A stretch of 64,000 nt of DNA, taken from positions 1 to 64,000 of the forward strand of contig JAYZCG010000040.1 of the NCBI GenBank assembly GCA_036338435.1. Direction: 5' to 3'. Positions within the stretch are counted from its first letter, which is position 1, and every line of letters starts with the position of its first letter. Shown in pieces: positions 27,412 through 37,057 of the stretch. The translations under genes were made by a program, and so were the position numbers. The notes under the pieces were generated by a model. It searched no databases and was not told the origin of the DNA. It saw only the letters and a program-made list of their open reading frames with translations. This stretch comes from JAPYTY01 sp036338435. GTDB lineage: Bacteria > Acidobacteriota > UBA6911 > RPQK01 > JADFOI01.

Positions 27412-28161
27412 ATGTACGATCCCTTAATGGTCCAACCGATGAGAGATGAACTGACGTCTGTTGGGTTTAGAGAACTTAAAACACAGGACGATGTTGATAG
27501 TCTTTTTGAAAAGAAAGAAGGAACAAGTCTGGTATTTATCAATTCGGTATGTGGGTGTGCCGCAGGTGTGGCCAGACCTTCATTGGTGAGTTCTCTAGAA
27601 AACCCAACTCTTCCCCAGAATTTAACTACAGCTTTCGCAGGTAACGACGTGGATGCTACGGAGCGGGCCAGGGAGTATTTTGTCGGATATGCTCCGTCCT
27701 CCCCCAGCGTCGCATTATTTAGAGATGGTAACTTGGTACATATGCTGGAAAGACATCAAATTGAAGGCCAATCGGTAGAGTCTTTAACCAAAGTGCTTAC
27801 TAGTATGTACGATAGGTACTGTGGGGACGAAGTAGATCAGTCTGTCAACATCTTTGATCCTTTGGCTGAACTTGAAGTGACGGTTGAAGAAGCTCGCGAA
27901 AAAATTACTGCTGATCCAGATCTAGCAATCCTGGATGTCCGTGAAGCTTTCGAGATCCAAAAGGGGTCAATTGAAGGATCTAGGAGAGTTGATCAAGAAT
28001 TAGGGAATGAGATTATTAGCAGCTGGCCGCGGGAACGCCAGATGATCGTCTATTGCGAACATGGTGAGCGGAGCTTGAAGGCGACGCAGTTTTTAAAACA
28101 GCACGGGTTTGAAAATATTCGCTCTCTCAAGGGAGGGTACGTAGCTTGGCTATCTTCTTAA
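27412..28161 (+). CDS. Bacilliredoxin (BrxA/B-type) fused to a rhodanese domain
   Basis: A 249-residue two-domain protein. Residues 1-140 match the BrxA/BrxB (YphP/YqiW, DUF1094) family: MYDPLMVQPMRDEL start, active-site Cys-Gly-Cys at 47-49 in NSVCGCAAG, and SPSVALFRDG. Residues about 155-249 are a rhodanese domain: AILDVREAFE, then the cysteine loop YCEHGERS with Cys215 and GGYVAWL at the end. Stand-alone bacilliredoxins remove bacillithiol from proteins; rhodaneses carry persulfide sulfur. The fusion suggests de-bacillithiolation or persulfide transfer in one chain. AAAGGAG precedes the ATG. Cytoplasmic. Confidence 0.85.
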   Translation: MYDPLMVQPMRDELTSVGFRELKTQDDVDSLFEKKEGTSLVFINSVCGCAAGVARPSLVSSLENPTLPQNLTTAFAGNDVDATERAREYFVGYAPSSPSVALFRDGNLVHMLERHQIEGQSVESLTKVLTSMYDRYCGDEVDQSVNIFDPLAELEVTVEEAREKITADPDLAILDVREAFEIQKGSIEGSRRVDQELGNEIISSWPRERQMIVYCEHGERSLKATQFLKQHGFENIRSLKGGYVAWLSS

Positions 28162-28303
28162 GGAATCGGTAGTCATTAAGTGTAGTGGATGGTAAAGGTT
28201 ACTGAGTCGTTTGTTTAACAATTAGTTAACTTCTAATTTCTGTCATCCATGCCCTGCACACTAGGCTCTAGATTCTAAAACCTTCCTGTTGTAAGGTCTT
28301 TAC

Positions 28304-29332
28304 ATGATCAAAACCATTAAATGGACGGATGAGGGCGTGGTCATGATTGACCAGAGATTGCTCCCAACCGAGGAGATTTACAACACCTACCGAACAGTCG
28401 ATGAAGTAGCTGAGGCAATTGTGACCATGGTAATCCGTGGGGCTCCCGCCATTGGCGTCGCGGCGGCTATGGGAATTGCTTTGGGGGTTAAAAATCTTGA
28501 TTCTAGCAATGATTTGGAGAAACGATTTGCTGCTATCGTTAAGACCATTCATGACACTCGTCCCACAGCACGCAATCTCTTTTGGGCAATCGAGCGCATG
28601 GAACACGTTTTTGAGCACCACAAAAAAGAATCATTGGAAAAAATTCAGGATGCTTTGAGAAACGAAGCCATACAGATCCATGATGATGATATTGAGATTA
28701 ATCAGCAAATGGGACGAAATGGACAAGAGCTTCTCTCATCAGGCATGAATGTACTTACTCATTGCAACGCTGGTGCTCTTGCAACGGCTGGCTATGGGAC
28801 CGCGCTGGGAGTTATCAGAGCGGCGGTTGAACATGGAAAGGAGATCCAAGTTTTCGCCGATGAAACACGTCCGTTTTTACAAGGTTCTAGACTAACTACT
28901 TGGGAGATGATGAAGGAAAATATTCCATGTACACTGATAACCGATAACATGGCTGGATATTTTATGCGTGCAAGTCAGATCCAAGCTGTTGTGGTGGGCG
29001 CAGATCGTATTGCGGGCAATGGAGATGTAGCAAACAAGATTGGAACTTACTCTGTTGCTGTTCTAGCTAAAGAACATCATATTCCTTTCTATGTGGTGGC
29101 TCCACTATCCACCATTGATATGGGCACTCTTACTGGTGAAGAAATTCCCATCGAACAACGTGACATTACGGAAGTAACCCATATTAAGGGGCAAACGGTT
29201 GTACCTCCTGATATTGCCGTAGCTAACCCTGCCTTTGATATCACTCCTAATGAACTTGTTTCCGCAATTGTTACGGAAAGAGGGATTGCCAAGAGCCCTT
29301 ATAAGGAATCAATTGCTGCTCTCATAAGGTAA
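28304..29332 (+). CDS. mtnA: S-methyl-5-thioribose-1-phosphate isomerase
   Basis: A 342-residue enzyme of methionine salvage that isomerises methylthioribose-1-phosphate to methylthioribulose-1-phosphate. Seen: VIRGAPAIGVAAAMG near 43-57, LTHCNAGALATAGYGTALG near 148-166 with the catalytic Cys, DETRPFLQGSRLTTWEM near 186-202, and GADRIAGNGDVANKIGTY with the catalytic Asp near 237. Length and all motifs match MtnA rather than the eIF2B-like or ribose-1,5-bisphosphate isomerase relatives. Its stop overlaps the tsaD start by one base (TAATG). Confidence 0.92.
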   Translation: MIKTIKWTDEGVVMIDQRLLPTEEIYNTYRTVDEVAEAIVTMVIRGAPAIGVAAAMGIALGVKNLDSSNDLEKRFAAIVKTIHDTRPTARNLFWAIERMEHVFEHHKKESLEKIQDALRNEAIQIHDDDIEINQQMGRNGQELLSSGMNVLTHCNAGALATAGYGTALGVIRAAVEHGKEIQVFADETRPFLQGSRLTTWEMMKENIPCTLITDNMAGYFMRASQIQAVVVGADRIAGNGDVANKIGTYSVAVLAKEHHIPFYVVAPLSTIDMGTLTGEEIPIEQRDITEVTHIKGQTVVPPDIAVANPAFDITPNELVSAIVTERGIAKSPYKESIAALIR

Positions 29333-30354
29333 TGATCGTCTTTGGCATTGAGTCCAGTTGCGATGATACGGCTGCGGCAATTATTAAAGATGGGCAAACT
29401 GTTCTTTCCAGTATAGTTTCCTCACAGATTTCTGTTCACAAAGACTTCGGAGGCATTGTTCCGGAACTAGCTAGTCGGGAACATGTGGACAATATCTGTT
29501 TTGTGGTGGAACGATGTCTTCTAAAAGCTAATTTGGAGTGGGATCAGATTGATGCTATTGCAGTGACTAGAGGTCCAGGTTTGATGGGAGCTCTTCTAGT
29601 AGGAATGGCCTATGCTAAAGGACTAGCTTATGCATTAGATATACCCTTGGTTGGGGTCAATCATCTAGAGGGGCATATCGCATCGATTCTTTTAGATTCT
29701 CCTCGTGCTAAGTTTCCTGCACTTTCGTTAGTGGTCTCGGGAGGACATACGAGTCTTTTTTATCTCCAGAAGATTGGAGTTTGCGAGGAGATTTCAAAGA
29801 CTGGTGATGATGCTGCAGGAGAGGCTCTTGACAAACTGTCTAAGCATTTGGGTTTAGGTTATCCTGGGGGGCCTATCATTGATAGGCTTGCCCCAAAGGG
29901 AAATCCCCACGCGATTGCTTTCACCATCCCCAAGACCAGCCGCAATGCTTTAGATTTCAGCTTCAGTGGTATCAAGACGGCAGCTCTTCGCTATATACAG
30001 CAGAATAATCTGGGGCCTCTTGGAGGTCTAGAGGAAATACCTCAGTCCATACTGGACCTTGTGGCTAGCTATCAGAGTGCCATTGTTGATCAGTTATTGG
30101 ATCGTCTCGGGAAGGCCCTTAAGACTTATGATGTGCGGTCAATTCAAATTTCTGGAGGCGTCTCCTGTAATAGTGAGTTACGCCGGCGTAGCAAGGAGGT
30201 TTTTGCCAGCCACGGACTAGACGTATACTATCCACAACCTCAGTTTACTACCGATAATGCTGCTATGATTGCCGTAGCTGCAACTGCACAGCTTGCGGTG
30301 CGGGGAGCAGATTCCATTGATTTGACAGCTGATCCGAATCTAAGACTCGGTTAA
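29332..30354 (+). CDS. tsaD: tRNA N6-adenosine threonylcarbamoyltransferase TsaD
   Basis: A 340-residue ASKHA-fold enzyme that transfers threonylcarbamoyl from TC-AMP to A37 of ANN-decoding tRNAs, working with TsaB and TsaE. Seen: GIESSCDDTAAAI at 4-16, VNHLEGHIAS near 108-117 with the two metal histidines, SGGHTSLF near 134, GDDAAGEALDK near 156, and the C-terminal QPQFTTDNAAMIA near 300. Normal length. Translationally coupled to mtnA through TAATG. tsaB/tsaE are not in the window. Confidence 0.95.
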   Translation: MIVFGIESSCDDTAAAIIKDGQTVLSSIVSSQISVHKDFGGIVPELASREHVDNICFVVERCLLKANLEWDQIDAIAVTRGPGLMGALLVGMAYAKGLAYALDIPLVGVNHLEGHIASILLDSPRAKFPALSLVVSGGHTSLFYLQKIGVCEEISKTGDDAAGEALDKLSKHLGLGYPGGPIIDRLAPKGNPHAIAFTIPKTSRNALDFSFSGIKTAALRYIQQNNLGPLGGLEEIPQSILDLVASYQSAIVDQLLDRLGKALKTYDVRSIQISGGVSCNSELRRRSKEVFASHGLDVYYPQPQFTTDNAAMIAVAATAQLAVRGADSIDLTADPNLRLG

Positions 30355-30473
30355 ATTTCAATACCCTATTAGCTACTCGAATAAGAGGAACTACTGGAAA
30401 ATTACAGCCGATCAGAACTCTCTATCCCGTCACTTATCTTCTACCTTCCTATTTTTCTGATAAAATTCTTAAA

Positions 30474-32273
30474 ATGAGTGACTTTCGAAAGCTCTTGCCG
30501 TATATCCGTCCGAATCTACATTTGCTAATAGTAGCGTTGGTACTTCTGGTAGCCAGCGGGGCATTAGAGACCGCCTTGATCATGCTTTTGGCCCCTATTT
30601 TCAATCAGTTGTCCACGGCGGCTGGGATCGAAACTAGTGGTACGGACAAATTTTCTTTTCTTCAAGAGTTCTTGGGGCTGAGTTCGGGAAATATAGTTCA
30701 CATAGCTATTCTTCTGGTGGCATTCTCCTTTTTAAAGGGGGTGTTTATATATTTTGCTGAGTATTCCATGAGCTACAGTGGTCAACATGTGGTGGCCTCA
30801 CTCCGAACTCGTCTCTATGGACATCTGTTAGATCAGTCATTGACATTTTACGGACAAAATACTACCGGACAATTAATGGCACGGGTGGTGACTGATACTG
30901 AGCGAATTCAGGAAACGGTTAGCAAAACACTTACTGATTTTATACGACAGGTTTTGTTGATGTGTTTTTTCCTGGGGCTTGTTTTTTATACTGATTGGAG
31001 ACTAGCCCTATTGTCTTTTTTAATTGCTCCAGTAGTAATTACAATCACTATACGGTTGGGACGGAGAATGCGTCGGGTAAGTCAGCGTAGTCAGGAGAAC
31101 TTGGCTGAGATATCTCAGCTTCTTCAGGAGACGATTGTTGGCCACCGTATCGTCCAAGCCTTCGGAATGAAAAATTATGAGACAGGACGGTTTAACAAAT
31201 CTGTTGGGAGCCTAGTACAGGCCAATTTGAAGGCGACCCGCATAAGTGCCCTTAGTTCGCCTCTAGTAGAGTTTGTTGGATATGTATCCTTTGTCCCTTT
31301 TCTTCTTTATGCCAATCATCAAATTAATCGGGGATTTACGATCGGGGCCTTTGTGGTTTTTGTGGCTGCTCTTTTTCGCCTATATGAGCCCATTAGAAAA
31401 CTATCTCGTATGCACCTAATTTTCCAGCAGGCTTTTGCTTCTTCCACACGCATATTTAATCTTCTAGATACCCATATTGAGATACAAGATAACCCTGGGG
31501 CTTTGGAGTTAGCTCCAATCAGAAAAGAGATCGTTTTTGAAGATGTCTCTTTCCATTATAAAGGGGTAGAGTCGCAGTTCGTCCTCCAGAACATTGATTT
31601 TACTATCCAGAAGGGGGAAATTATAGCTCTGGTAGGGAGCAGCGGTGCTGGGAAAAGCAGTCTCGCGAGTCTGATTCCTCGCTTTTTCGATGTTATCGCC
31701 GGGCGTATTACCATTGATGATCAGGATATTCGTGAGGTCTTGCTGGAGTCACTACGCCGTCAGATTGCAATCGTAACCCAAGAGACTTTTCTCTTTAATG
31801 ACACGTTGCGGAACAATATCGCTTACGGACGAAAAGACTGCACGATGGACAATATTGAAGCCGCTGCCCGCGCCGCTTTTATTCATGATTTCATCACTGA
31901 GTTGCCGCAAGGTTATGACACCCTTATTGGTGAACGGGGACAACTTGTTTCCGGAGGACAGCGTCAACGAATTGCTATCGCCAGAGCTGTTTTAAAAGAA
32001 GCACCAATACTGATTCTGGATGAGGCCACATCGGCTCTTGATAGTGAATCAGAACGCTTAGTTCAAGAGGCACTCTACAACCTGATGCAACATTGTACGA
32101 CTCTGGTCATTGCGCATCGCCTTTCAACGATTAGACTAGCTGATCGGATTGTTGTTTTAGAGGCCGGCCGGATTGTTGAAACTGGGAACCACGAAAGCTT
32201 ACTGGAACGTTCAGGGGTATATAGAACGTTGTATGATCTTCAATTTGCCGATGTGGGGAGTACCCCTTCATGA
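30474..32273 (+). CDS. MsbA-like lipid A/multidrug ABC exporter
   Basis: Homodimeric half-transporter, 599 residues. The membrane domain (about 1-320) has six hydrophobic segments; the ATPase domain has Walker A GSSGAGKSS near 386-394, the signature VSGGQRQRIAIARA near 494, Walker B LILDEATSALD near 516 and the H-loop IAHRLST near 550. The architecture and TQETFLFNDTLRNNIAYG are those of MsbA and close exporters. In a Gram-negative with KDO genes, flipping of lipid A-core is the likely job. No Shine-Dalgarno is seen; TGATAAAAT just upstream could act as a -10 element. Confidence 0.88.
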   Translation: MSDFRKLLPYIRPNLHLLIVALVLLVASGALETALIMLLAPIFNQLSTAAGIETSGTDKFSFLQEFLGLSSGNIVHIAILLVAFSFLKGVFIYFAEYSMSYSGQHVVASLRTRLYGHLLDQSLTFYGQNTTGQLMARVVTDTERIQETVSKTLTDFIRQVLLMCFFLGLVFYTDWRLALLSFLIAPVVITITIRLGRRMRRVSQRSQENLAEISQLLQETIVGHRIVQAFGMKNYETGRFNKSVGSLVQANLKATRISALSSPLVEFVGYVSFVPFLLYANHQINRGFTIGAFVVFVAALFRLYEPIRKLSRMHLIFQQAFASSTRIFNLLDTHIEIQDNPGALELAPIRKEIVFEDVSFHYKGVESQFVLQNIDFTIQKGEIIALVGSSGAGKSSLASLIPRFFDVIAGRITIDDQDIREVLLESLRRQIAIVTQETFLFNDTLRNNIAYGRKDCTMDNIEAAARAAFIHDFITELPQGYDTLIGERGQLVSGGQRQRIAIARAVLKEAPILILDEATSALDSESERLVQEALYNLMQHCTTLVIAHRLSTIRLADRIVVLEAGRIVETGNHESLLERSGVYRTLYDLQFADVGSTPS

Positions 32274-32307
32274 ACGGATAAGGTAAAAGGCCGAGGGAGT
32301 TTGTGAT

Positions 32308-33180
32308 ATGCGTAGTATGACAGGATTTGGACAGGCGAGCGCAGGCACTGAGAAAGTCAATGTAACCGTTGAAATGCGGACGGTTAACAGTCGATATCTA
32401 GATCTTAATTTGCGCCTACCCAAGGAACTATCATTTTTGGAACTAGAATTGAGGAAAAAAGTCCAGACTAGTCTGAGACGGGGGAGGGTTGATATTTATG
32501 TAGAGCTGATTGTTAAGTCGGGATCGCAGAGTGACTTGAATGAGGCTGTAGCCGAAAATTATCTTGCAACAGCGGAAAAGATTAAAATTCTGGGAGTAAA
32601 AGGGACATTGGATGTGTCGACTCTCTTACAGTTTCCTGGTGTGATCGTATCCCATCCGGTTGATCTTACAGCCGGAGGACTTTTAGAAACTATTCACGAA
32701 ACTTTCACAATAGCCTTGGAGAAATTGGTAAGTACTCGATCGAGTGAGGGAACTGAGCTTAAAAAAGGCTTTCTGAATTATATTGAGACGCTTAACCAAT
32801 TAACCGGGGCTATTGATCAGCATGCCAAGGAGGTTCACACTTATCATCGCCGGAAACTCACTAAAAATTTTGATCAGTTCAAGGAAGAAGCAGTAGTTAA
32901 TGAGGCTCGATTAGCACAGGAGATCATTCACTATGCTGATAAGTCAGATATTACCGAGGAAATCACGCGGCTACGTAGTCACATTTCCCATTTTGTACAA
33001 GAGTTGAAAGAAGCAGAATCTGAAGCCGTTGGACGACGCCTTGATTTCATTGCGCAAGAGATGGGTCGTGAGATGAATACGATTCTTTCTAAGTCGCCTT
33101 TTGCAGAACTTTCTAAGTTGGCGCTAGAAGGGAAAACTGAAATAGAAAAAATTCGGGAGCAGATGCAGAATGTCGAATAG
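32308..33180 (+). CDS. YicC-family protein (putative endoribonuclease)
   Basis: A 290-residue protein with the YicC_N domain (MRSMTGFGQAS start, EMRTVNSRYLDLNLRLP near 28-44) and the C-terminal DUF1732 domain (VEFIAQEMGREMNTI-like segment near 250-265, here LDFIAQEMGREMNTILSKS). E. coli YicC has been described as an endoribonuclease; here the role is taken from family only. It overlaps the guanylate kinase start by 11 bases, the yicC-gmk arrangement that is conserved in many bacteria. Confidence 0.9.
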   Translation: MRSMTGFGQASAGTEKVNVTVEMRTVNSRYLDLNLRLPKELSFLELELRKKVQTSLRRGRVDIYVELIVKSGSQSDLNEAVAENYLATAEKIKILGVKGTLDVSTLLQFPGVIVSHPVDLTAGGLLETIHETFTIALEKLVSTRSSEGTELKKGFLNYIETLNQLTGAIDQHAKEVHTYHRRKLTKNFDQFKEEAVVNEARLAQEIIHYADKSDITEEITRLRSHISHFVQELKEAESEAVGRRLDFIAQEMGREMNTILSKSPFAELSKLALEGKTEIEKIREQMQNVE

Positions 33181-33796
33181 AGGGGGTCTTTATGTAATTA
33201 GTGGGCCGTCTGGGTCGGGCAAATCAAGTCTGGCTAATCGAGCCTTGGCCGAGATTCCAAATCTTAAATTTTCAGTAAGTCACACTACCAGAAAACCTCG
33301 GCTGGGAGAGCAAGATTCGGTAGAATACTTTTTTGTTTCTGAGAAGGAATTCAAAGAGATGGTTCAAGTAGGTGATTTTATGGAACATGCCTGTGTCTTT
33401 GGTCATCATTATGGAACTAGTAAGGCCCACGTAGAGACCTTGCGTTGCGCGGGGCACGATGTTTTGTTAGATATCGATGTGCAGGGTGCACGCCAGATCC
33501 ATGAGGCTTATACGGAAGCTATTCTGATTTTTGTATTACCGCCTTCTCTTGAAGTACTAACCTGCCGTCTCAAGGAGCGTAATCTGGATGATATGAGTGT
33601 CATTGTAAACAGGCTTAGGATTGCAAAAAAGGAAATTAACTCTTATAGAAAGTACCAATACGTTATTATTAATGAAGACTATGAAAAAGCAGTTGGAGAA
33701 TTAAGCGCTATTATTAGAGATGCTGGTTCTGATTTCCGTCTCGATAACCGCAAGGAACGAGCGGAAGAAATTATCAAAACCTTTGGAGGAAGTTAG
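33170..33796 (+). CDS. gmk: Guanylate kinase
   Basis: A 208-residue P-loop kinase converting GMP to GDP. Walker A GPSGSGKSSL at 12-21, SHTTRKPRLGE near 37-47 for GMP binding, VEYFFVSEKEF, and LLDIDVQGARQI near 100 are all in place. Start overlaps the yicC stop; the rpoZ start follows the gmk stop without a gap. Essential for nucleotide and ppGpp metabolism. Confidence 0.95.
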   Translation: MSNRGGLYVISGPSGSGKSSLANRALAEIPNLKFSVSHTTRKPRLGEQDSVEYFFVSEKEFKEMVQVGDFMEHACVFGHHYGTSKAHVETLRCAGHDVLLDIDVQGARQIHEAYTEAILIFVLPPSLEVLTCRLKERNLDDMSVIVNRLRIAKKEINSYRKYQYVIINEDYEKAVGELSAIIRDAGSDFRLDNRKERAEEIIKTFGGS

Positions 33797-34027
33797 ATGA
33801 TCTTCACGATACCGAACGAATTCGATAGTAAGTTCAGATTTATTTTAGTGGCTGCGGAGCGATCTAAGCATCTTCAAAATGGGGCTCCTCCTAAACTTGA
33901 TCTCGAGTCACACAAACCGTCGTATGTGGCGATTCGTGAAGTTGAAGAGCAATTAGTACCCTATGACATTCTAGAAGAGGAAACAGTGGAAGACGCAGAA
34001 AAAGAAGACGAGACAGACGACGAATGA
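33797..34027 (+). CDS. rpoZ: RNA polymerase omega subunit
   Basis: A 76-residue protein. Residues 5-50 carry FDSKFRFILVAAERSKHLQNGAPP and KPSYVAIREVEE, the omega core that clamps the beta' C-terminus; the last 20 residues are acidic (EEETVEDAEKEDE). The sequence resembles acidobacterial-type omega more than the proteobacterial form. Directly abuts gmk and shares ATGA with the coaBC start. Confidence 0.9.
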   Translation: MIFTIPNEFDSKFRFILVAAERSKHLQNGAPPKLDLESHKPSYVAIREVEEQLVPYDILEEETVEDAEKEDETDDE

Positions 34028-35223
34028 ATGTTATCCTGGGCGTGACAGGTTGTATTGGAGCTTATAAATCGGCAGTTATCCTGAGGCTCTTACAGAAGGA
34101 AGGGTTTGATACCTTCCCCGTGATGACCCGATCTGCCCAGCAATTTATCACCCCTCTTACTTTAGAAAAGCTCTCTGGCCATCCGGTAGTCTCTGATTTG
34201 TTTGGTGAACATACCGTCCAAATTCAGCACATCACATTAGCTCGAAAGAGCGATCTTTTGCTGGTCGCTCCTGCTACAGCTAATATTTTGGGAAAGTTTG
34301 CCCGGGGCATCGCCGATGATTTTCTTAGCACATTATACCTTTCAACCACTACACCGGTTGTGGTGGCACCGGCTATGAATGTTGAAATGTGGCATCATCG
34401 GGCAACACAGGACAATGTCAGTATTCTCAAGGAGCGAGGAGTGATCTTTGTGGATCCTGAATCCGGCTATTTAGCCTGCGGAGAAGTAGGTGAAGGGCGC
34501 CTAGCTGAACCTGAACTCGTATTGGAAGCGGTACTTAATACTTTGTGCCATAAAAAGTCATTACGAAGAAAAAAGGTTTTAGTGACGGCGGGACCAACGG
34601 TCGAAGATCTTGATCCGGTACGGTTTCTGTCCAATCGTTCTTCAGGTAAAATGGGTTACGCTATTGCTCGGGAAGCACAACGGCGTGGTGCTGAAATCGT
34701 ATTGGTTTCTGGGCCTACTCACTTAGAATCTCCTGAGGGGGTCAATCGGATTTTGGTTCGTTCGGCAGTGGATATGTCTAAGGAGGTCCTCCGCTATTTT
34801 GGAGACTCTGATATTGTGGTAATGGCAGCTGCTGTGTCAGATTTTGTTCCGTCTGTGCTCGCCTCCGAAAAGATCAAAAAAGGACGGATGGATCTGGTTC
34901 TCCCACTCGACAGAACTCCCGACATTTTAGCAAATTTAAAAGAGCATAAGACCAGGCAGTTTATGGTAGGGTTTGCTGCTGAGTCCGATCATATTCTTGA
35001 GAATGCTCATCGCAAACTGCGTGAGAAAAACTTAGATCTCATCGTGGCGAATGATATCTCCCATGATGACAGGGGATTTTCTTCTGACTTCAATGAGGCT
35101 ATTCTCTTGGATGCAAGTGGACACGAGGAAGTTCTCCCTAAACTGGCCAAGTCAGAATTGGCCAAGATCCTGTGGGATCGGATTGAGTATTCGAGTAACG
35201 TACTTAGTATGTCGACCGATTGA
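34024..35223 (+). CDS. coaBC: Bifunctional phosphopantothenoylcysteine decarboxylase/phosphopantothenate-cysteine ligase
   Basis: A 399-residue fusion for two coenzyme A steps. The CoaC part (1-185) shows GVTGCIGAYKSA at 6-17 for FMN, His69-Ile in IQHITLARK, PAMNVEMW near 117, and active-site Cys152 in YLACGEVGEGRLAEPE. The CoaB part (about 190-395) shows VTAGPTVEDLDPVRFLSNRSSGKMGYA near 194-220 and a lysine-rich loop ASEKIKKG near 279. Starts within the rpoZ stop (ATGA overlap). Normal length. Confidence 0.95.
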   Translation: MNVILGVTGCIGAYKSAVILRLLQKEGFDTFPVMTRSAQQFITPLTLEKLSGHPVVSDLFGEHTVQIQHITLARKSDLLLVAPATANILGKFARGIADDFLSTLYLSTTTPVVVAPAMNVEMWHHRATQDNVSILKERGVIFVDPESGYLACGEVGEGRLAEPELVLEAVLNTLCHKKSLRRKKVLVTAGPTVEDLDPVRFLSNRSSGKMGYAIAREAQRRGAEIVLVSGPTHLESPEGVNRILVRSAVDMSKEVLRYFGDSDIVVMAAAVSDFVPSVLASEKIKKGRMDLVLPLDRTPDILANLKEHKTRQFMVGFAAESDHILENAHRKLREKNLDLIVANDISHDDRGFSSDFNEAILLDASGHEEVLPKLAKSELAKILWDRIEYSSNVLSMSTD

Positions 35224-35296
35224 GTAATAGAATGAATGCCAGCCAGTTGGTGACTGTCCTTACTGTGTGTCAGTTATTAGTTCTCATATTTTTCTC

Positions 35297-36208
35297 ATGA
35301 CCAAGTGCGGTTTAGTTGCTCTGATTGGGCGGCCTAACGTAGGCAAATCCACTATCCTCAACCGGTTGATTGGGGAAAAGATCGCTATTGTTAGCAATAA
35401 ACCTCAAACCACACGTCATCGTATTCTTGGAGTTCAGACTCGCGATGATAGCCAGGCCATATTCGTAGATACTCCAGGTATTCACCGTCCTGGATATCGT
35501 CTAAACGAACGGATGATGGAAGAAGTCTATGAGTGCATAGAGGGTGTTGATCTCATCGTGCAAGTGGTGGACAGTTCCGAGAATTATGGAAAGGGTGAGG
35601 AGTATGTTCTTAACTTAATTCAAAAGACCCAAAAGCCTACTATTCTGGTGCTTAATAAGGTAGATCTAATTACCCGATCCAAGGTCTTGCCTGTCATTGA
35701 GTTTTATAGCCAGCAATTTATATTTCGTGAAATGATTCCCCTTTCAGCTGTTAAAGGGGATAATTTTAAAGTACTCGAGCAGAAAATCTCAGAAAACCTT
35801 CCTCAAGGCAAGTGGCAGTATCCGTCTGATTATCTGACGAATCAGACGGAACGTTCTATTGTTTCAGAAATTATTAGAGAAAAGGTTTTACGTCATACGG
35901 GTAAAGAACTTCCTTATGCTACGGCAATTCAGGTAGAGGTCTTTGATGAAGAGAGACGAAAAGAAGGCTTTATACGAATTTTGGCCACGATTATTGTTGA
36001 CAAAAATAGTCAGAAGAAAATTGTCATTGGTCGAGCCGGTCACATGGTCAAGACGATCGGAATTGAAGCACGGCTTGATATTCAGGGATTTCTTCAAGTT
36101 AAGAAGGTTTACCTAGATCTTAATGTTAAGGCGATCGCTGGATGGAGAAACCACGAACAGCTACTGAATGATTTGGGTGTCAGGTCAACGGACTATATTG
36201 GCCCTTAA
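35297..36208 (+). CDS. era: GTPase Era
   Basis: A 303-residue GTPase that binds 16S rRNA 3' end and aids 30S maturation. G1 GRPNVGKST at 11-19, G2/switch I with NKPQTTRHRI near 35-44, G3 DTPGIH near 58-63, G4 LNKVDL near 120, followed by the C-terminal KH domain with VIGRAGHMVKTIGIEAR near 236-252. A GTG in frame at 35267 is a possible earlier start; Met at 35297 begins just before the G1 strand as in known Era proteins. Neither has a clear Shine-Dalgarno. Confidence 0.94.
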   Translation: MTKCGLVALIGRPNVGKSTILNRLIGEKIAIVSNKPQTTRHRILGVQTRDDSQAIFVDTPGIHRPGYRLNERMMEEVYECIEGVDLIVQVVDSSENYGKGEEYVLNLIQKTQKPTILVLNKVDLITRSKVLPVIEFYSQQFIFREMIPLSAVKGDNFKVLEQKISENLPQGKWQYPSDYLTNQTERSIVSEIIREKVLRHTGKELPYATAIQVEVFDEERRKEGFIRILATIIVDKNSQKKIVIGRAGHMVKTIGIEARLDIQGFLQVKKVYLDLNVKAIAGWRNHEQLLNDLGVRSTDYIGP

Positions 36209-36302
36209 CGGCGACACTGGGATACTGAGCGGTAATCCAGTGAAAGCCTGCCATGGATTGGGCAATCGGCTACTAACAAGTTCGGTGGTTGGGGGTTTTC
36301 CA

Positions 36303-36926
36303 ATGCGTGAGATCGTGCAGCAACTCAAATTTTTTTCTGACCTAGGAGTAACTCACTTGGATAGTAAAACTTTGAAACAGGTGCATACGTTAGAGGAGAT
36401 ACGACGCAAATTGGGAGATTGTCAACGTTGTGAACTTCACGGGGGTCGGACTAATATAGTGTTTGGAGTTGGTAATCCTAAGGCTGATTTGATGTTTATC
36501 GGAGAAGCTCCTGGAGCGGCTGAAGATGCGCAGGGAATCCCTTTTGTAGGAAGGGCGGGCCAACTATTGACAAAGATCATCGAGGCGATTAATTTGACTA
36601 GAGAACAGGTGTACATTGCCAATATTTTGAAATGCCGACCTCCCGGTAATCGTGATCCAGAGCCAAATGAAGTCGAGACTTGCGTGCCGTTTCTTTTTCA
36701 ACAAATTGAAGCTATCCAACCTAGGATTATTGTGGCTTTAGGAAAATACGCAGCCCAGAATCTCCTGCACACTGAGGTTCCAATTTCTAAGATGCGGGGA
36801 GAGTTCGTTCGATTTAGAGACTGTTGGCTTCTTCCTACATTTCATCCTTCCTATTTGCTTCGTAACCCCTCGGCTAAGCGCCACGTGTGGGAGGATATGA
36901 AGAAAGTAAGGGACCGCCTCAAATAG
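36303..36926 (+). CDS. Family 4 (iron-sulfur) uracil-DNA glycosylase
   Basis: A 208-residue base-excision repair enzyme removing uracil from DNA. Four cysteines for the [4Fe-4S] cluster: Cys40 and Cys43 (CQRC), Cys111 (LKCRPPGNRDP) and Cys127 (VETCVPF). Motif A is GEAPGAAEDAQGIPFVGRAG at 67-86, motif B HPSYLLRNP near 186-194. The frame is open from 36168 inside era, but the methionine at 36303 gives normal family length. 95 bases separate it from era; same strand. Confidence 0.92.
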   Translation: MREIVQQLKFFSDLGVTHLDSKTLKQVHTLEEIRRKLGDCQRCELHGGRTNIVFGVGNPKADLMFIGEAPGAAEDAQGIPFVGRAGQLLTKIIEAINLTREQVYIANILKCRPPGNRDPEPNEVETCVPFLFQQIEAIQPRIIVALGKYAAQNLLHTEVPISKMRGEFVRFRDCWLLPTFHPSYLLRNPSAKRHVWEDMKKVRDRLK

Positions 36927-37057
36927 CCCTCTATGAATAGCTGATATTAAGAAAGAAGACGGGAGAGATGGGCTTCGGATGTGAAATTCGAAAATGATGA
37001 GCCCGCTCTGGGTGTCCTATTTTTTGTTTTACACCTTCTTTCTCTTTTTTTATAAAT

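Noticed and set aside
37014..37040. Inverted GGTGT...ACACC around a T-rich stretch before priA
   Set aside because: Only five pairs with a long T-rich loop; T-rich DNA alone explains it.
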